Below the pieces are notes generated by a model. That model saw only the letters and a program-made list of their open reading frames with translations. It did not search any database and was not told where the DNA came from. Source: Paracoccaceae bacterium (GTDB taxonomy: Bacteria; Pseudomonadota; Alphaproteobacteria; Rhodobacterales; Rhodobacteraceae). Taken from it: 5,051 nt of DNA. A program made the position numbers and the translations under genes. The stretch covers positions 1 to 5,051 of the forward strand of contig PWWF01000050.1 in NCBI GenBank assembly GCA_003561595.1, given 5' to 3'. Shown piece after piece: positions 1-5,051 of the stretch (position 1 is the stretch's first letter; each line of letters starts with the position of its first letter).

Positions 1-2
1 AC

Positions 3-203
3 CGTACGCTGATCCGCTTTGGAACCGGCGATGAAGTCACCGTGCAGGCGGGCGAAGAGGGCGTGCGCTTTCTGCTGATCTCTGGCGCGCCGCTGCAGGA
101 ACCTGTCGCCTGGCACGGCCCGATCGTGATGAACACGCGCGAGGAGATCCAGCAGGCGCTGCGGGAACTGCGCAACGGCACCTTCATCCGCCCCGCGCAT
201 TGA
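3..203 (+). CDS. Pirin family protein, C-terminal fragment (5' end outside window)
   Basis: The first 67 codons of the window, read from base 3, are open and end in TGA at 201-203, giving the last 66 residues of a protein that begins upstream. The segment LLISGAPLQEPV followed by GPIVMNTREEI and a short helix ending in LRNGTFIRPAH matches the end of the pirin C-terminal cupin domain, where a 'G-x-P-L-x-E-P-V ... G-P-F-V-M-N-T-x-E-E-I' pattern is usual. Pirins are cytosolic bicupin proteins. Some bind metal and have quercetin 2,3-dioxygenase activity, and others act as regulators or have no known role. The metal-binding histidines lie in the N-terminal cupin, which is missing here, so enzymatic competence cannot be judged. 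The next gene starts 78 bases downstream. Family assignment is good; a specific function is not claimed. Confidence 0.85.
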   Translation, partial: RTLIRFGTGDEVTVQAGEEGVRFLLISGAPLQEPVAWHGPIVMNTREEIQQALRELRNGTFIRPAH

Positions 204-224
204 CGTCACGCGGGCCCCGGGGGG

Positions 225-246
225 CTTGCCGATCTGCCGGGGCAAG
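225..246 (+). terminator. Hairpin after the pirin gene, possible weak terminator
   Basis: CTTGCC at 225-230 pairs perfectly with GGCAAG at 241-246 around a 10-nt loop, 21 bases after the pirin stop codon. It sits in a very GC-rich intergenic stretch that also holds the palindrome CCCCGGGG at 215-222. No T-run follows, so it is not a classical rho-independent terminator. It could slow polymerase, protect a 3' end, or be chance pairing in GC-rich DNA. Confidence 0.25.
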
Positions 247-265
247 GTCTATGTGTGCCACAGTC

Positions 266-274
266 AAAGGGGGG
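266..274 (+). promoter_or_regulatory. Ribosome binding site of ygfZ
   Basis: The purine run AAAGGGGGG ends 7 nt before the ATG at 282. This favours that ATG over the in-frame GTG at 255, which has no Shine-Dalgarno sequence, and over the ATG at 251, which is in another frame. Confidence 0.6.
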
Positions 275-281
275 TTGTCGC

Positions 282-1034
282 ATGACACGCACCATCATTC
301 GCGTTACGGGTCCGGATACGTCGAAATTCCTTCAAGGACAGGTGACCAACGATCTGCGAAAGCTGCCTGACGATGGCATTCTCTATGCTGCGATGCTCAC
401 GCCGCAGGGAAAGTATCTGGCGGATTTTTTCCTTGTTGCAGAAGGCGACGATATTCTGATCGACGTCGCCTCTTGCGTCGCCGATGATCTGTTCAAGCGC
501 CTGAACATGTACAAACTGCGTGCCGATGTCGCGCTGGATCGCGTCGAGTTGCCCGTCAGCCGGGGCACTGGCCCTGCCCCGCAAGACGCGCTTCCCGACC
601 CGCGCCATCCGGCGCTGGGCTGGCGGCTGTACGGGCAGGCGCAGCCGGATGACGGCACGGATTGGGACGCGCTGCGCGTGGCCCATTGCGTGCCGGAAAC
701 GGGGGTCGAATTGCAATCTGGTGACGGGTTCATCCTGGAGGCCGGGCTGGACCGGCTGAACGGGGTCGATTTCCGCAAGGGCTGTTATGTCGGGCAGGAA
801 GTGACCGCGCGGATGCAGCACAAGACCGAATTGCGCAAGGGTCTGGCGCGGGTCGCGATCGCAGGCAGCGCGCCCCCCGGCACCGAGATCATGGCAGGCG
901 ACCGCCCCGCAGGCGTGCTGCATACCCAGAGCGGGGACCGCGCCATCGCCTATCTGCGCTTTGACCGGGCAAAAGAGACGCTGCAAGCGGGCGCTGCAAC
1001 ATTGAATTGGCCAGCGCCCGACCAAGCCGCTTGA
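282..1034 (+). CDS. ygfZ: YgfZ/GcvT-like folate-binding protein (CAF17/Iba57 family)
   Basis: This 250-residue protein belongs to the YgfZ/Iba57 family, tetrahydrofolate-binding relatives of the glycine-cleavage T protein that help assemble or repair iron-sulfur clusters in enzymes such as MiaB and radical-SAM proteins. The N-terminus has the family pattern of a short strand and then FLQGQVTND (residues 16-24). The diagnostic signature KGCYVGQE lies at 166-173, with the conserved functional cysteine at 168, followed by VTARMQHKTELRKGL. A small C-terminal beta region ends at about 244. The length fits the short alphaproteobacterial form (E. coli YgfZ is about 326 residues). I chose the ATG at 282 because it has a purine-rich ribosome binding site and puts the conserved strand at the very N-terminus; a GTG at 255 would add nine unremarkable residues. 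The protein is cytosolic. No functional link to the neighbouring pirin or transporter is evident. Confidence 0.92.
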   Translation: MTRTIIRVTGPDTSKFLQGQVTNDLRKLPDDGILYAAMLTPQGKYLADFFLVAEGDDILIDVASCVADDLFKRLNMYKLRADVALDRVELPVSRGTGPAPQDALPDPRHPALGWRLYGQAQPDDGTDWDALRVAHCVPETGVELQSGDGFILEAGLDRLNGVDFRKGCYVGQEVTARMQHKTELRKGLARVAIAGSAPPGTEIMAGDRPAGVLHTQSGDRAIAYLRFDRAKETLQAGAATLNWPAPDQAA

Positions 1035-1040
1035 AGCGGC
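1026..1040 (+). repeat. Perfect inverted repeat across the ygfZ stop codon
   Basis: GCCGCTT (1026-1032), one central G, then AAGCGGC (1034-1040) forms a perfect dyad. As RNA it gives a stem of six G/C-rich pairs (GCCGCT/AGCGGC) with the stop codon UGA (1032-1034) as the three-base loop. No T-tract follows, so it is not a standard intrinsic terminator. It could stabilise the ygfZ 3' end or act as a weak pause. Confidence 0.45.
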
Positions 1041-1062
1041 GCGCGCGGGCATGATAGCGCTA

Positions 1063-1076
1063 ATGCAATATTGCAT
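1063..1076. promoter_or_regulatory. 14-bp perfect palindrome upstream of the transporter, candidate operator
   Basis: ATGCAATATTGCAT is its own reverse complement over all 14 bases. It stands out as an AT-rich island in GC-rich DNA and directly abuts a smaller palindrome, TAGCGCTA (1055-1062). It lies 9 bases before the transporter start codon and touches the GGAG ribosome binding site at 1077-1080. A protein dimer bound here would block transcription or translation initiation of the transporter gene. Palindromic symmetry and position are seen directly; an operator role is inferred and no regulator is identified. No transcriptional regulator gene is in the window. Confidence 0.4.
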
Positions 1077-1085
1077 GGAGCTGTC

Positions 1086-2108
1086 ATGTCCCCCAAGCGC
1101 CTGAGCCAGTCGCCCCTTGCCGGTCCCGCCTTTGCGCTTGGTGCCTTTGCGCTGTTTTCGGTGCATGATCTCATCGTCAAGACATTGGGCGGCAGCTACA
1201 GCCCTGTGCAGATCGTGTTCTTCAGCACCTTGCTGGGGATGCCGCTGGCAATGCTGGTGCTTATGCGCGACCCCACAGATGGCAACCTGTTCCCGCGCCG
1301 ACCCGGCTGGACCGCGCTGCGCACAGGTGCGGCGGTCATGACCGGGGTCAGTGTTTTCTATGCCTTTTCCGTCCTGCCGCTGGCGCAGACCTATGCCATT
1401 CTGTTTGCCACCCCACTGCTGATTACCGCGCTGTCCGTGCCCTTGCTGGGCGAGCGTGTGGGTATCCATCGCGGCGCTGCGGTTGTCGTCGGGCTTCTGG
1501 GCGTGCTGATCGTGCTGCGTCCGGGGCAGGGGGACGGGCTGTCGCTGGGCCATCTGGCCGCGCTGGTGGGCGCGGCGGGCAGTTCGCTGGCCTCCATCAT
1601 CGTGCGCAAGATCGGATCAGAGGAACGCGGCTTTGTCCTGCTGATCTATCCGATGATGGCCAATCTGGCGGTGATGGGGATGATGCTGCCCTTTGTCTAT
1701 CAGCCTATGCCGCTGGGCGATCTGGGTGCGCTGGCGCTGATGGCGGCACTGGCGCTGGCAGCAAGCTTTGGTGTGATCGCGGCCTATACCCGTGCGCCCG
1801 CGTTCCAGATCGCGCCGATGCAGTATTCGCAGATCATCTGGGCCGTGATCTTCGGCGCGCTGTTCTTTGGCGAGGGGGTCGATCTGTTCACGATCATCGG
1901 TGCGGCGGTCATCATCCTCAGCGGCATCTACATCGTGATGCGCGAGGACAGGGCGAATGTCTCGGATAACCGGCCGGTGCTGGCCACCCGCACGCGGACC
2001 GATACGGGCACCTATCCGCGGGCCGGAGGCATCGGCAGGCTGGACAATCCGGACGACCCGGCGGACGGGCCGGATGCTGCGCCAGGGCAACGCCCCCCGC
2101 CAGAGTGA
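1086..2108 (+). CDS. EamA/DMT-family inner-membrane transporter
   Basis: This 340-residue polytopic membrane protein has the two-repeat architecture of the drug/metabolite transporter superfamily. The EamA repeats lie at about 11-146 and 156-285, five helices each; helices run roughly at 11-33, 40-60, 76-96, 100-121, 128-145, 153-173, 184-206, 211-235, 245-263 and 267-285. The end of helix 4 and following loop ([17 protein letters not shown], about 109-125) and the matching region in repeat 2 ([12 protein letters not shown], about 255-266) carry the typical 'P-l-L-x-x-x-l-G-E' feature of EamA repeats. A hydrophilic, Pro/Asp-rich cytoplasmic tail of about 55 residues follows. Family members export or import amino acids, sugars, nucleosides or S-adenosylmethionine, and the substrate cannot be read from sequence. 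I chose the ATG at 1086 because GGAG stands 5 nt upstream; a TTG at 1071 lies inside a palindrome and is unlikely. It starts 51 bases after ygfZ ends, so read-through is possible. Confidence 0.9.
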   Translation: MSPKRLSQSPLAGPAFALGAFALFSVHDLIVKTLGGSYSPVQIVFFSTLLGMPLAMLVLMRDPTDGNLFPRRPGWTALRTGAAVMTGVSVFYAFSVLPLAQTYAILFATPLLITALSVPLLGERVGIHRGAAVVVGLLGVLIVLRPGQGDGLSLGHLAALVGAAGSSLASIIVRKIGSEERGFVLLIYPMMANLAVMGMMLPFVYQPMPLGDLGALALMAALALAASFGVIAAYTRAPAFQIAPMQYSQIIWAVIFGALFFGEGVDLFTIIGAAVIILSGIYIVMREDRANVSDNRPVLATRTRTDTGTYPRAGGIGRLDNPDDPADGPDAAPGQRPPPE

Positions 2109-2127
2109 AAAAAACTGGCCGGAGTGC

Positions 2128-2156
2128 TGGCCTCGGGCGCGTGGCGCGGCTAATAC
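2128..2156 (+). promoter_or_regulatory. Weak candidate promoter for hisC
   Basis: TAATAC (2151-2156) resembles a -10 box in the 82-base gap between the transporter and hisC. The hexamer 17 nt upstream (TGGCCT, 2128-2133) is a poor -35 match. No terminator was found in this gap, so hisC may instead be read through from upstream. Low-confidence call based only on the -10 box and position. Confidence 0.2.
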
Positions 2157-2175
2157 AGCGCAAAATCGACGTCCC

Positions 2176-2181
2176 AAGGAG
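2176..2181 (+). promoter_or_regulatory. Ribosome binding site of hisC
   Basis: AAGGAG is a near-perfect Shine-Dalgarno sequence 9 nt before the ATG at 2191. It fixes that ATG as the start, although the frame stays open upstream to 1957 inside the transporter gene. Confidence 0.75.
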
Positions 2182-2190
2182 CTTTGGCCA

Positions 2191-3279
2191 ATGAGCGCGC
2201 AGATTCGCCCGCAACCGGGGATCATGGATATAGCGCTCTACAAGGGCGGGTCTTCGGCGATCCCCGGGCGTGATGATGTCCTCAAGCTGTCATCGAATGA
2301 AAACCCGTTCGGCGCGGGCGATCTGGCGCGTCAGGCCTATCAGCGCGCGGGGCATGATCTGCATCGCTACCCCACGACCGACCATGCGGCGCTGCGCATG
2401 GCATTGGGCGCGCAGTACGGGCTGGACCCCGATCGTATCATCTGCGGTGCCGGGTCGGATGAGATCATATCCTTCCTGTGCCAGGCCTATGCCGGGCCGT
2501 GGGATGAGGTGCTGTATTCGCAGCATGGCTTCCTGATGTACCGCATCTCGGCGCAGGTGGCAGGCGCGACGCCCGTTGTGGCCCCGGAAACGGATCGCAC
2601 CGCCGATGTCGATGCGATCCTGGCCAAGGCCGGCAAGCGCACGAAGCTGGTGTTCATCGCCAATCCGAACAATCCCACCGGCACGATGATCCCCCTGTCC
2701 GAGATCACGCGTCTGGCCAAGGGGCTGCCGAAACAGGCGCTATTGGTGCTTGACGGGGCCTATGCCGAATATGCGGCGGGGTATGATGGCGGCGCGGCAC
2801 TGGTCGATGCGCGCAAGAATGTCGTGATGACACGGACATTTTCCAAACTGCATGGGCTTGGCGGGCTGCGAATCGGCTGGGGCTATGGCCCCAAGCATGT
2901 GATCGATGTGCTCAACCGTGTGCGCGGGCCGTTCAACCTGTCGAACATGCAGCTTGCCGTGGCCGAGGCGGCGTTGGCCGACACGGCCCATATCAGCCGC
3001 AGCCTGAGCGAGAACGCCCGCTGGCGCGACTGGTTGTCCGAACGTCTGACCGCGCTGGGCGTGCCCACCGATCACAGCCACGCCAATTTCGTGCTGGCCC
3101 GCTTTCGCGATGCGGAACAGGCCGATGCCTGCAATGCGGCCCTGTTGGCCGATGGCGTGATCGTGCGACAGGTGGGCAGCTACGGTCTGCCCGAATGCCT
3201 GCGGATCACTGTGGGGGATGAGGCGGCCTGCCGCCGCGTCGCCCATGTCATCGGCATGTTCATGGAGCGCCAGGCGTGA
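2191..3279 (+). CDS. hisC: Histidinol-phosphate / aromatic aminotransferase (PLP fold type I)
   Basis: This 362-residue cytosolic enzyme is a class I/II PLP aminotransferase of the HisC type, close to the usual length of about 350-370. Visible landmarks are LSSNENPFG (33-41), the substrate-side tyrosine Y60 in HRYP, NPNNPTG (158-164, with N161 contacting PLP), D188-x-x-Y191 (PLP pyridine N and O3'), the Schiff-base lysine K219 in [16 protein letters not shown]227 (PLP phosphate) and R338 in ECLRITVG (substrate carboxylate). They match the known E. coli HisC residues Y55, N157, D184, Y187, K214, R222 and R335 at constant small offsets, so the enzyme looks active. The reaction is imidazole-acetol phosphate plus glutamate to histidinol phosphate. 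Members of this subgroup often also transaminate prephenate, 4-hydroxyphenylpyruvate or phenylpyruvate. The 4-nt overlap with a tyrosine-pathway dehydrogenase suggests an aromatic role here, possibly alongside histidine synthesis. Confidence 0.93.
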   Translation: MSAQIRPQPGIMDIALYKGGSSAIPGRDDVLKLSSNENPFGAGDLARQAYQRAGHDLHRYPTTDHAALRMALGAQYGLDPDRIICGAGSDEIISFLCQAYAGPWDEVLYSQHGFLMYRISAQVAGATPVVAPETDRTADVDAILAKAGKRTKLVFIANPNNPTGTMIPLSEITRLAKGLPKQALLVLDGAYAEYAAGYDGGAALVDARKNVVMTRTFSKLHGLGGLRIGWGYGPKHVIDVLNRVRGPFNLSNMQLAVAEAALADTAHISRSLSENARWRDWLSERLTALGVPTDHSHANFVLARFRDAEQADACNAALLADGVIVRQVGSYGLPECLRITVGDEAACRRVAHVIGMFMERQA

Positions 3280-4193
3280 CGACGGCGCTTTACAGCCGCG
3301 TCGCCTTTGTCGGGCTGGGGCTGATCGCGTCCTCCATGGCGCATGCCATTCGCGGCGCCGGTCTGGCCGGGCAGATGTCGGGCACGGCGCGGTCTGCGGA
3401 AACCCGCGAGATCGCGCGCGAGATGGGGTTGGTCGATCAGGTCTGTGACACGGCCGCCGAGGCCGTGACCGGGGCCGATCTGGTCGTGCTTTGCGCGCCG
3501 GTCGGCGCAATGGCCGAAATCGCGCGCGAGATCGGCCCGCATCTGGCCCCCGGCGCGACCGTGACCGATGTCGGTTCGGTCAAGCAGTCGGTGATCGATG
3601 CTGTCGGCCCGCATCTGCCCGATCATGTGCATTTCATCCCCGGCCACCCACTTGCCGGGACCGAGCATTCGGGCCCCCGCGCGGGCTTTGCCGGGCTGTT
3701 TCGTAACCGCTGGTGCATTCTGACCCCGCAGGAGGGCTGCGATCCGGGGGCGCTGGACCGATTGACCCGGCTCTGGCAGGGCATGGGGGCGCAGATCGAT
3801 CTGATGGATGCCCCTCATCACGACCTGGTGCTTGCCGTGACCAGCCATACCCCGCACCTCATTGCCTATACGATGGTGGGGGTCGCGGATGATCTGCGCC
3901 GCGTGACTGACAGCGAAGTGATCAAGTATTCTGCCGCCGGGTTTCGCGACTTCACGCGAATCGCGGCCTCGGACCCGGTGATGTGGCGCGATGTGTTCCT
4001 GACGAACAAGGACGCCACGCTGGAGATTCTGGGCCGCTTCACTGAAGAGCTGTTCGCGCTGCAGCGTGCGATTCGCCGGGGCGATGGCGCCGAGCTGCAG
4101 GATTATTTCACGCGCACCCGCGCGATCAGGCGCGGGATCATCGAAGCGGGGCAGGATACCGACGCCCCCGATTTCGGACGTCAGAACACCTGA
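3276..4193 (+). CDS. tyrC: Prephenate/arogenate dehydrogenase (TyrA/TyrC type)
   Basis: This 305-residue cytosolic enzyme oxidatively decarboxylates prephenate to 4-hydroxyphenylpyruvate and/or arogenate to tyrosine. An N-terminal Rossmann fold carries GLGLIASS (13-20). A helical C-terminal dimerisation/catalytic domain follows. Family motifs are TDVGSVK (97-103, S101), [12 protein letters not shown] (122-133, catalytic-type H124), [10 protein letters not shown] (189-198, H191) and [19 protein letters not shown] (223-241, R228 as carboxylate-binding arginine). There is neither a chorismate mutase domain nor an ACT domain, so this is the monofunctional type. The GTG start at 3276 overlaps the hisC stop (GTGA), with GGAG at 3264-3267 as ribosome binding site 8 nt upstream, so translation is probably coupled to hisC. 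The end of strand beta-2 reads GTARS (36-40) without the acidic residue typical of NAD-specific enzymes. Prephenate versus arogenate preference cannot be settled from sequence. Confidence 0.93.
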   Translation: MTTALYSRVAFVGLGLIASSMAHAIRGAGLAGQMSGTARSAETREIAREMGLVDQVCDTAAEAVTGADLVVLCAPVGAMAEIAREIGPHLAPGATVTDVGSVKQSVIDAVGPHLPDHVHFIPGHPLAGTEHSGPRAGFAGLFRNRWCILTPQEGCDPGALDRLTRLWQGMGAQIDLMDAPHHDLVLAVTSHTPHLIAYTMVGVADDLRRVTDSEVIKYSAAGFRDFTRIAASDPVMWRDVFLTNKDATLEILGRFTEELFALQRAIRRGDGAELQDYFTRTRAIRRGIIEAGQDTDAPDFGRQNT

Positions 4194-4199
4194 AGGAGG
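4193..4199 (+). promoter_or_regulatory. Ribosome binding site of the extensin-family gene
   Basis: AAGGAGG is a full Shine-Dalgarno match and overlaps the last base of the tyrC stop codon. It sits 7 nt before the ATG at 4207. The nearer ATG at 4202 is in another frame and reaches a stop after six codons, so it is not the start. Confidence 0.8.
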
Positions 4200-4206
4200 G
4201 AATGGG

Positions 4207-4911
4207 ATGCGGCAACTGGTGATGGTTACGGTCCTGTGCTCTCTGACGCTTGTAGGCTGCTCTGGTGGCGGGTCGCGCGATTCGGGCAGCGGTGTCCCGA
4301 TCATTGGCGATATCCTGCCGCGCGCAGGCAGCTTTGTCGGCAGCCTCAACCCGTTCAGCCGTCGCGGGGGGCGATCACGTGAGGCCGAGGGGCGGCTCTG
4401 CGGTGTGCGCGGCATCGAGGGCGAACGAATCCCGGCCATCACATCCAGTGTCGAGGGTTGCGGTGTGGCGGAGCCCGTGCGTGTCACGCGTGTGGACGGG
4501 GTGCGCCTGACCCAGGCCGCGATTCTCGACTGTGAAACCGCCGAGGCGCTGCATACCTGGGTGCGCCGGGGCGTGCGCCCGGCGGTGGGGCGCACAGGCG
4601 GCGGGGTCGAGGGGCTGCGCGTGGCCGCGCATTACGTCTGCCGCCCGATGAATCACCGTCCCGGCGCGCGAATCTCTGAACATGGGCGGGGTCGCGCTAT
4701 CGATATCAGTGCGATTCTGCTCGAGAACGGGGATGAAATGAACGTGCTCAGCGACTGGCGGGGCTCGCGTCATTCGCGCGCGCTGCGTTCCATGCATGGC
4801 AGGGCCTGCGGAATCTTCGGCACAACGCTGGGTCCAGGCTCTGACGGGTTCCACGAGGACCATTTCCATTATGATACAGCACGCCACGGAACCGGCCCGA
4901 TCTGCCGCTGA
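4207..4911 (+). CDS. Extensin-like-C family lipoprotein with LAS/MepA-type metal motifs
   Basis: This 234-residue protein begins with a lipoprotein signal peptide: MRQLVMVTVLCSLTLVGC, lipobox LVGC with the lipidated cysteine at 18 and serine at +2, which by the E. coli rule predicts the outer membrane. A Gly/Ser/Arg-rich linker runs to about 60. The C-terminal domain (about 64-234) matches the bacterial 'extensin-like protein C-terminus' family (Pfam Extensin-like_C): LTQAAILDCETAEALHTWV (101-119), HYVCR (142-146), SEHGRGRAIDIS (157-168), ACGIFGTTLGPGSDGFHEDH (200-219) and the terminal CR. H159, D166, H219 and H221 form the H-x6-D plus H-x-H pattern of LAS metallopeptidases, and HEDHFH (216-221) resembles the murein endopeptidase MepA. 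Six further cysteines (65, 85, 109, 145, 201, 233) suggest disulfides and an extracytoplasmic domain. It lies 13 nt after tyrC, probably cotranscribed. Despite the name it has no plant-extensin repeats. A peptidoglycan substrate is inferred. Confidence 0.88.
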   Translation: MRQLVMVTVLCSLTLVGCSGGGSRDSGSGVPIIGDILPRAGSFVGSLNPFSRRGGRSREAEGRLCGVRGIEGERIPAITSSVEGCGVAEPVRVTRVDGVRLTQAAILDCETAEALHTWVRRGVRPAVGRTGGGVEGLRVAAHYVCRPMNHRPGARISEHGRGRAIDISAILLENGDEMNVLSDWRGSRHSRALRSMHGRACGIFGTTLGPGSDGFHEDHFHYDTARHGTGPICR

Positions 4912-4935
4912 GACAGGCGGTTCGGAATCTTTTTC
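4897..4935 (+). terminator. Probable intrinsic terminator of the hisC-tyrC-extensin unit
   Basis: CCGA-T-CTGCC (4897-4906) can pair with GGCGG-T-TCGG (4916-4925), giving nine pairs including one G-U, with one T-T mismatch. The 9-base loop contains the end of the extensin-family stop codon. TCTTTTT (4928-4934) follows after two bases, and a second run of five Ts follows soon after (4939-4943). Hairpin plus T-tract at the end of the last gene fits a rho-independent terminator. The stem is imperfect, so efficiency is uncertain. Confidence 0.6.
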
Positions 4936-4954
4936 ATCTTTTTGTCGATTTGGT

Positions 4955-4983
4955 CTTGCGTGTGGGTGATTGAGTATCTAGAT
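4955..4983 (+). promoter_or_regulatory. Strong sigma-70 promoter, probably of an rRNA operon
   Basis: CTTGCG (4955-4960), a 17-nt spacer and CTAGAT (4978-4983) fit the alphaproteobacterial housekeeping consensus CTTGAC-N17-CTATAT with 4/6 and 5/6 matches. A T-rich stretch (4928-4950) lies where an UP element would sit. The bases after the -10 box (AGCGCTT) form a GC-rich discriminator, as is usual for stringently controlled stable-RNA promoters. Transcription would start near 4990. The sequence around and after it resembles what I remember of the region upstream of 16S rRNA in Rhodobacteraceae. Boxes and spacing are seen; the rRNA target lies outside the window and is inferred. Confidence 0.6.
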
Positions 4984-4989
4984 AGCGCT

Positions 4990-5051
4990 TCACCGGCGGC
5001 GGGGAGCTGCGGTCGGGAAGGCGCTGAGGGGACCGGATGGTTCTGCGGGTG
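4990..5051 (+). other. Putative 5' leader of an rRNA operon (continues past window)
   Basis: The final 62 bases contain no credible open reading frame or ribosome binding site and lie directly downstream of a strong promoter. Their composition (GC-rich, short repeats such as GGCGGCGGGG, possible stem arms AGCGC at 4984-4988 and GCGCT at 5021-5025) fits a structured leader transcript rather than coding DNA. I believe it is the external leader of a 16S-23S-5S operon, by resemblance to such leaders in this family. No mature rRNA is present, so this depends on the unseen flank. Confidence 0.45.

Noticed and set aside
201..208. Palindrome TGACGTCA at the pirin stop codon
   Set aside because: It is an eight-base palindrome formed partly by the stop codon, with no start codon or promoter element nearby to suggest an operator.
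264..1553. A 429-codon open frame on the minus strand across ygfZ and the transporter
   Set aside because: It is antisense to two clear genes, has no recognisable motif, and has the Gln/His/Arg-rich composition of a shadow frame.
2109..2133. Possible minus-strand terminator (GGCC arms followed by a T run when read in reverse)
   Set aside because: Only a four-pair stem forms, and no minus-strand gene exists that would need it.
1957..2190. N-terminal extension of hisC back to 1957
   Set aside because: The extra codons overlap the transporter gene, encode Arg/Pro-rich sequence unlike any HisC N-terminus, and lie upstream of a strong ribosome binding site that fixes the start at 2191.
4066..4206. 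N-terminal extension of the extensin-family gene inside tyrC
   Set aside because: It would bury the lipoprotein signal peptide and ignore the AAGGAGG site that places the start at 4207.
3180..4595. A 471-codon open frame on the minus strand across hisC, tyrC and the extensin gene
   Set aside because: It is antisense to three confidently recognised genes. Its product is rich in Arg, Pro, His and Gln with no recognisable domain, as expected when a GC-rich coding strand is read backwards.
1053..4989. Repeated ATAGCGCT at about 1054, 2230 and 4982
   Set aside because: Eight-base matches with an AGCGCT core are expected by chance in DNA of this composition. One copy lies inside hisC codons and the three share no wider context.
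1..5051. A novel defence, mobile or secondary-metabolite system
   Set aside because: Every substantial open region is accounted for by recognised core families. There are no inverted-repeat ends, transposase, integrase, repeat array or composition break to support an accessory element.

Overview
This is ordinary core chromosome from a GC-rich alphaproteobacterium, most likely of the Rhodobacteraceae (Roseobacter/Rhodobacter group). That placement rests on strong G/C preference at third codon positions, close packing of the genes on one strand, the short YgfZ form, the lone prephenate/arogenate dehydrogenase beside a HisC-type aminotransferase, an extensin-like lipoprotein, and a sigma-70 promoter of the CTTGAC-N17-CTATAT type. 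It comes from recognising families, not from a database search.

Layout, all on the + strand. 3-203: the last 66 codons of a pirin-family cupin. 282-1034: a YgfZ/Iba57-like folate-binding protein used in iron-sulfur enzyme maturation. 1086-2108: a ten-helix EamA/DMT inner-membrane transporter, preceded by a perfect 14-bp palindrome. 2191-3279: histidinol-phosphate/aromatic aminotransferase (hisC). 3276-4193: prephenate/arogenate dehydrogenase (tyrC/tyrA type), overlapping hisC by 4 nt. 4207-4911: an extensin-like-C lipoprotein with a LAS/MepA-type metal-site signature. 4897-4935: a probable intrinsic terminator. 4955-4983: a strong-looking promoter with a GC-rich discriminator. Its downstream sequence (about 4990 to the window end) looks like the leader of a ribosomal RNA operon, though no rRNA lies in the window.

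The clearest functional unit is hisC-tyrC-extensin. The two enzymes are translationally coupled and together can complete tyrosine synthesis from prephenate: transamination and oxidative decarboxylation, in either order. HisC may also serve histidine synthesis. The extensin-like lipoprotein follows after 13 nt and probably shares the transcript, but its periplasmic or outer-membrane role looks unrelated to amino acids. The terminator then closes the unit and separates it from the putative rRNA promoter. The pirin, ygfZ and transporter genes are independent household genes.

I found no mobile element, CRISPR array, tRNA, phage gene or toxin-antitoxin pair, and no convincing sign of a new multi-gene system. 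The points most worth a second look are the metallopeptidase-like site in the extensin-family protein, the putative rRNA promoter at the right edge, the palindrome before the transporter, and the coupled aminotransferase/dehydrogenase pair. No stretch longer than 300 bases lacks a gene; the longest non-coding part is the final 140 bases.
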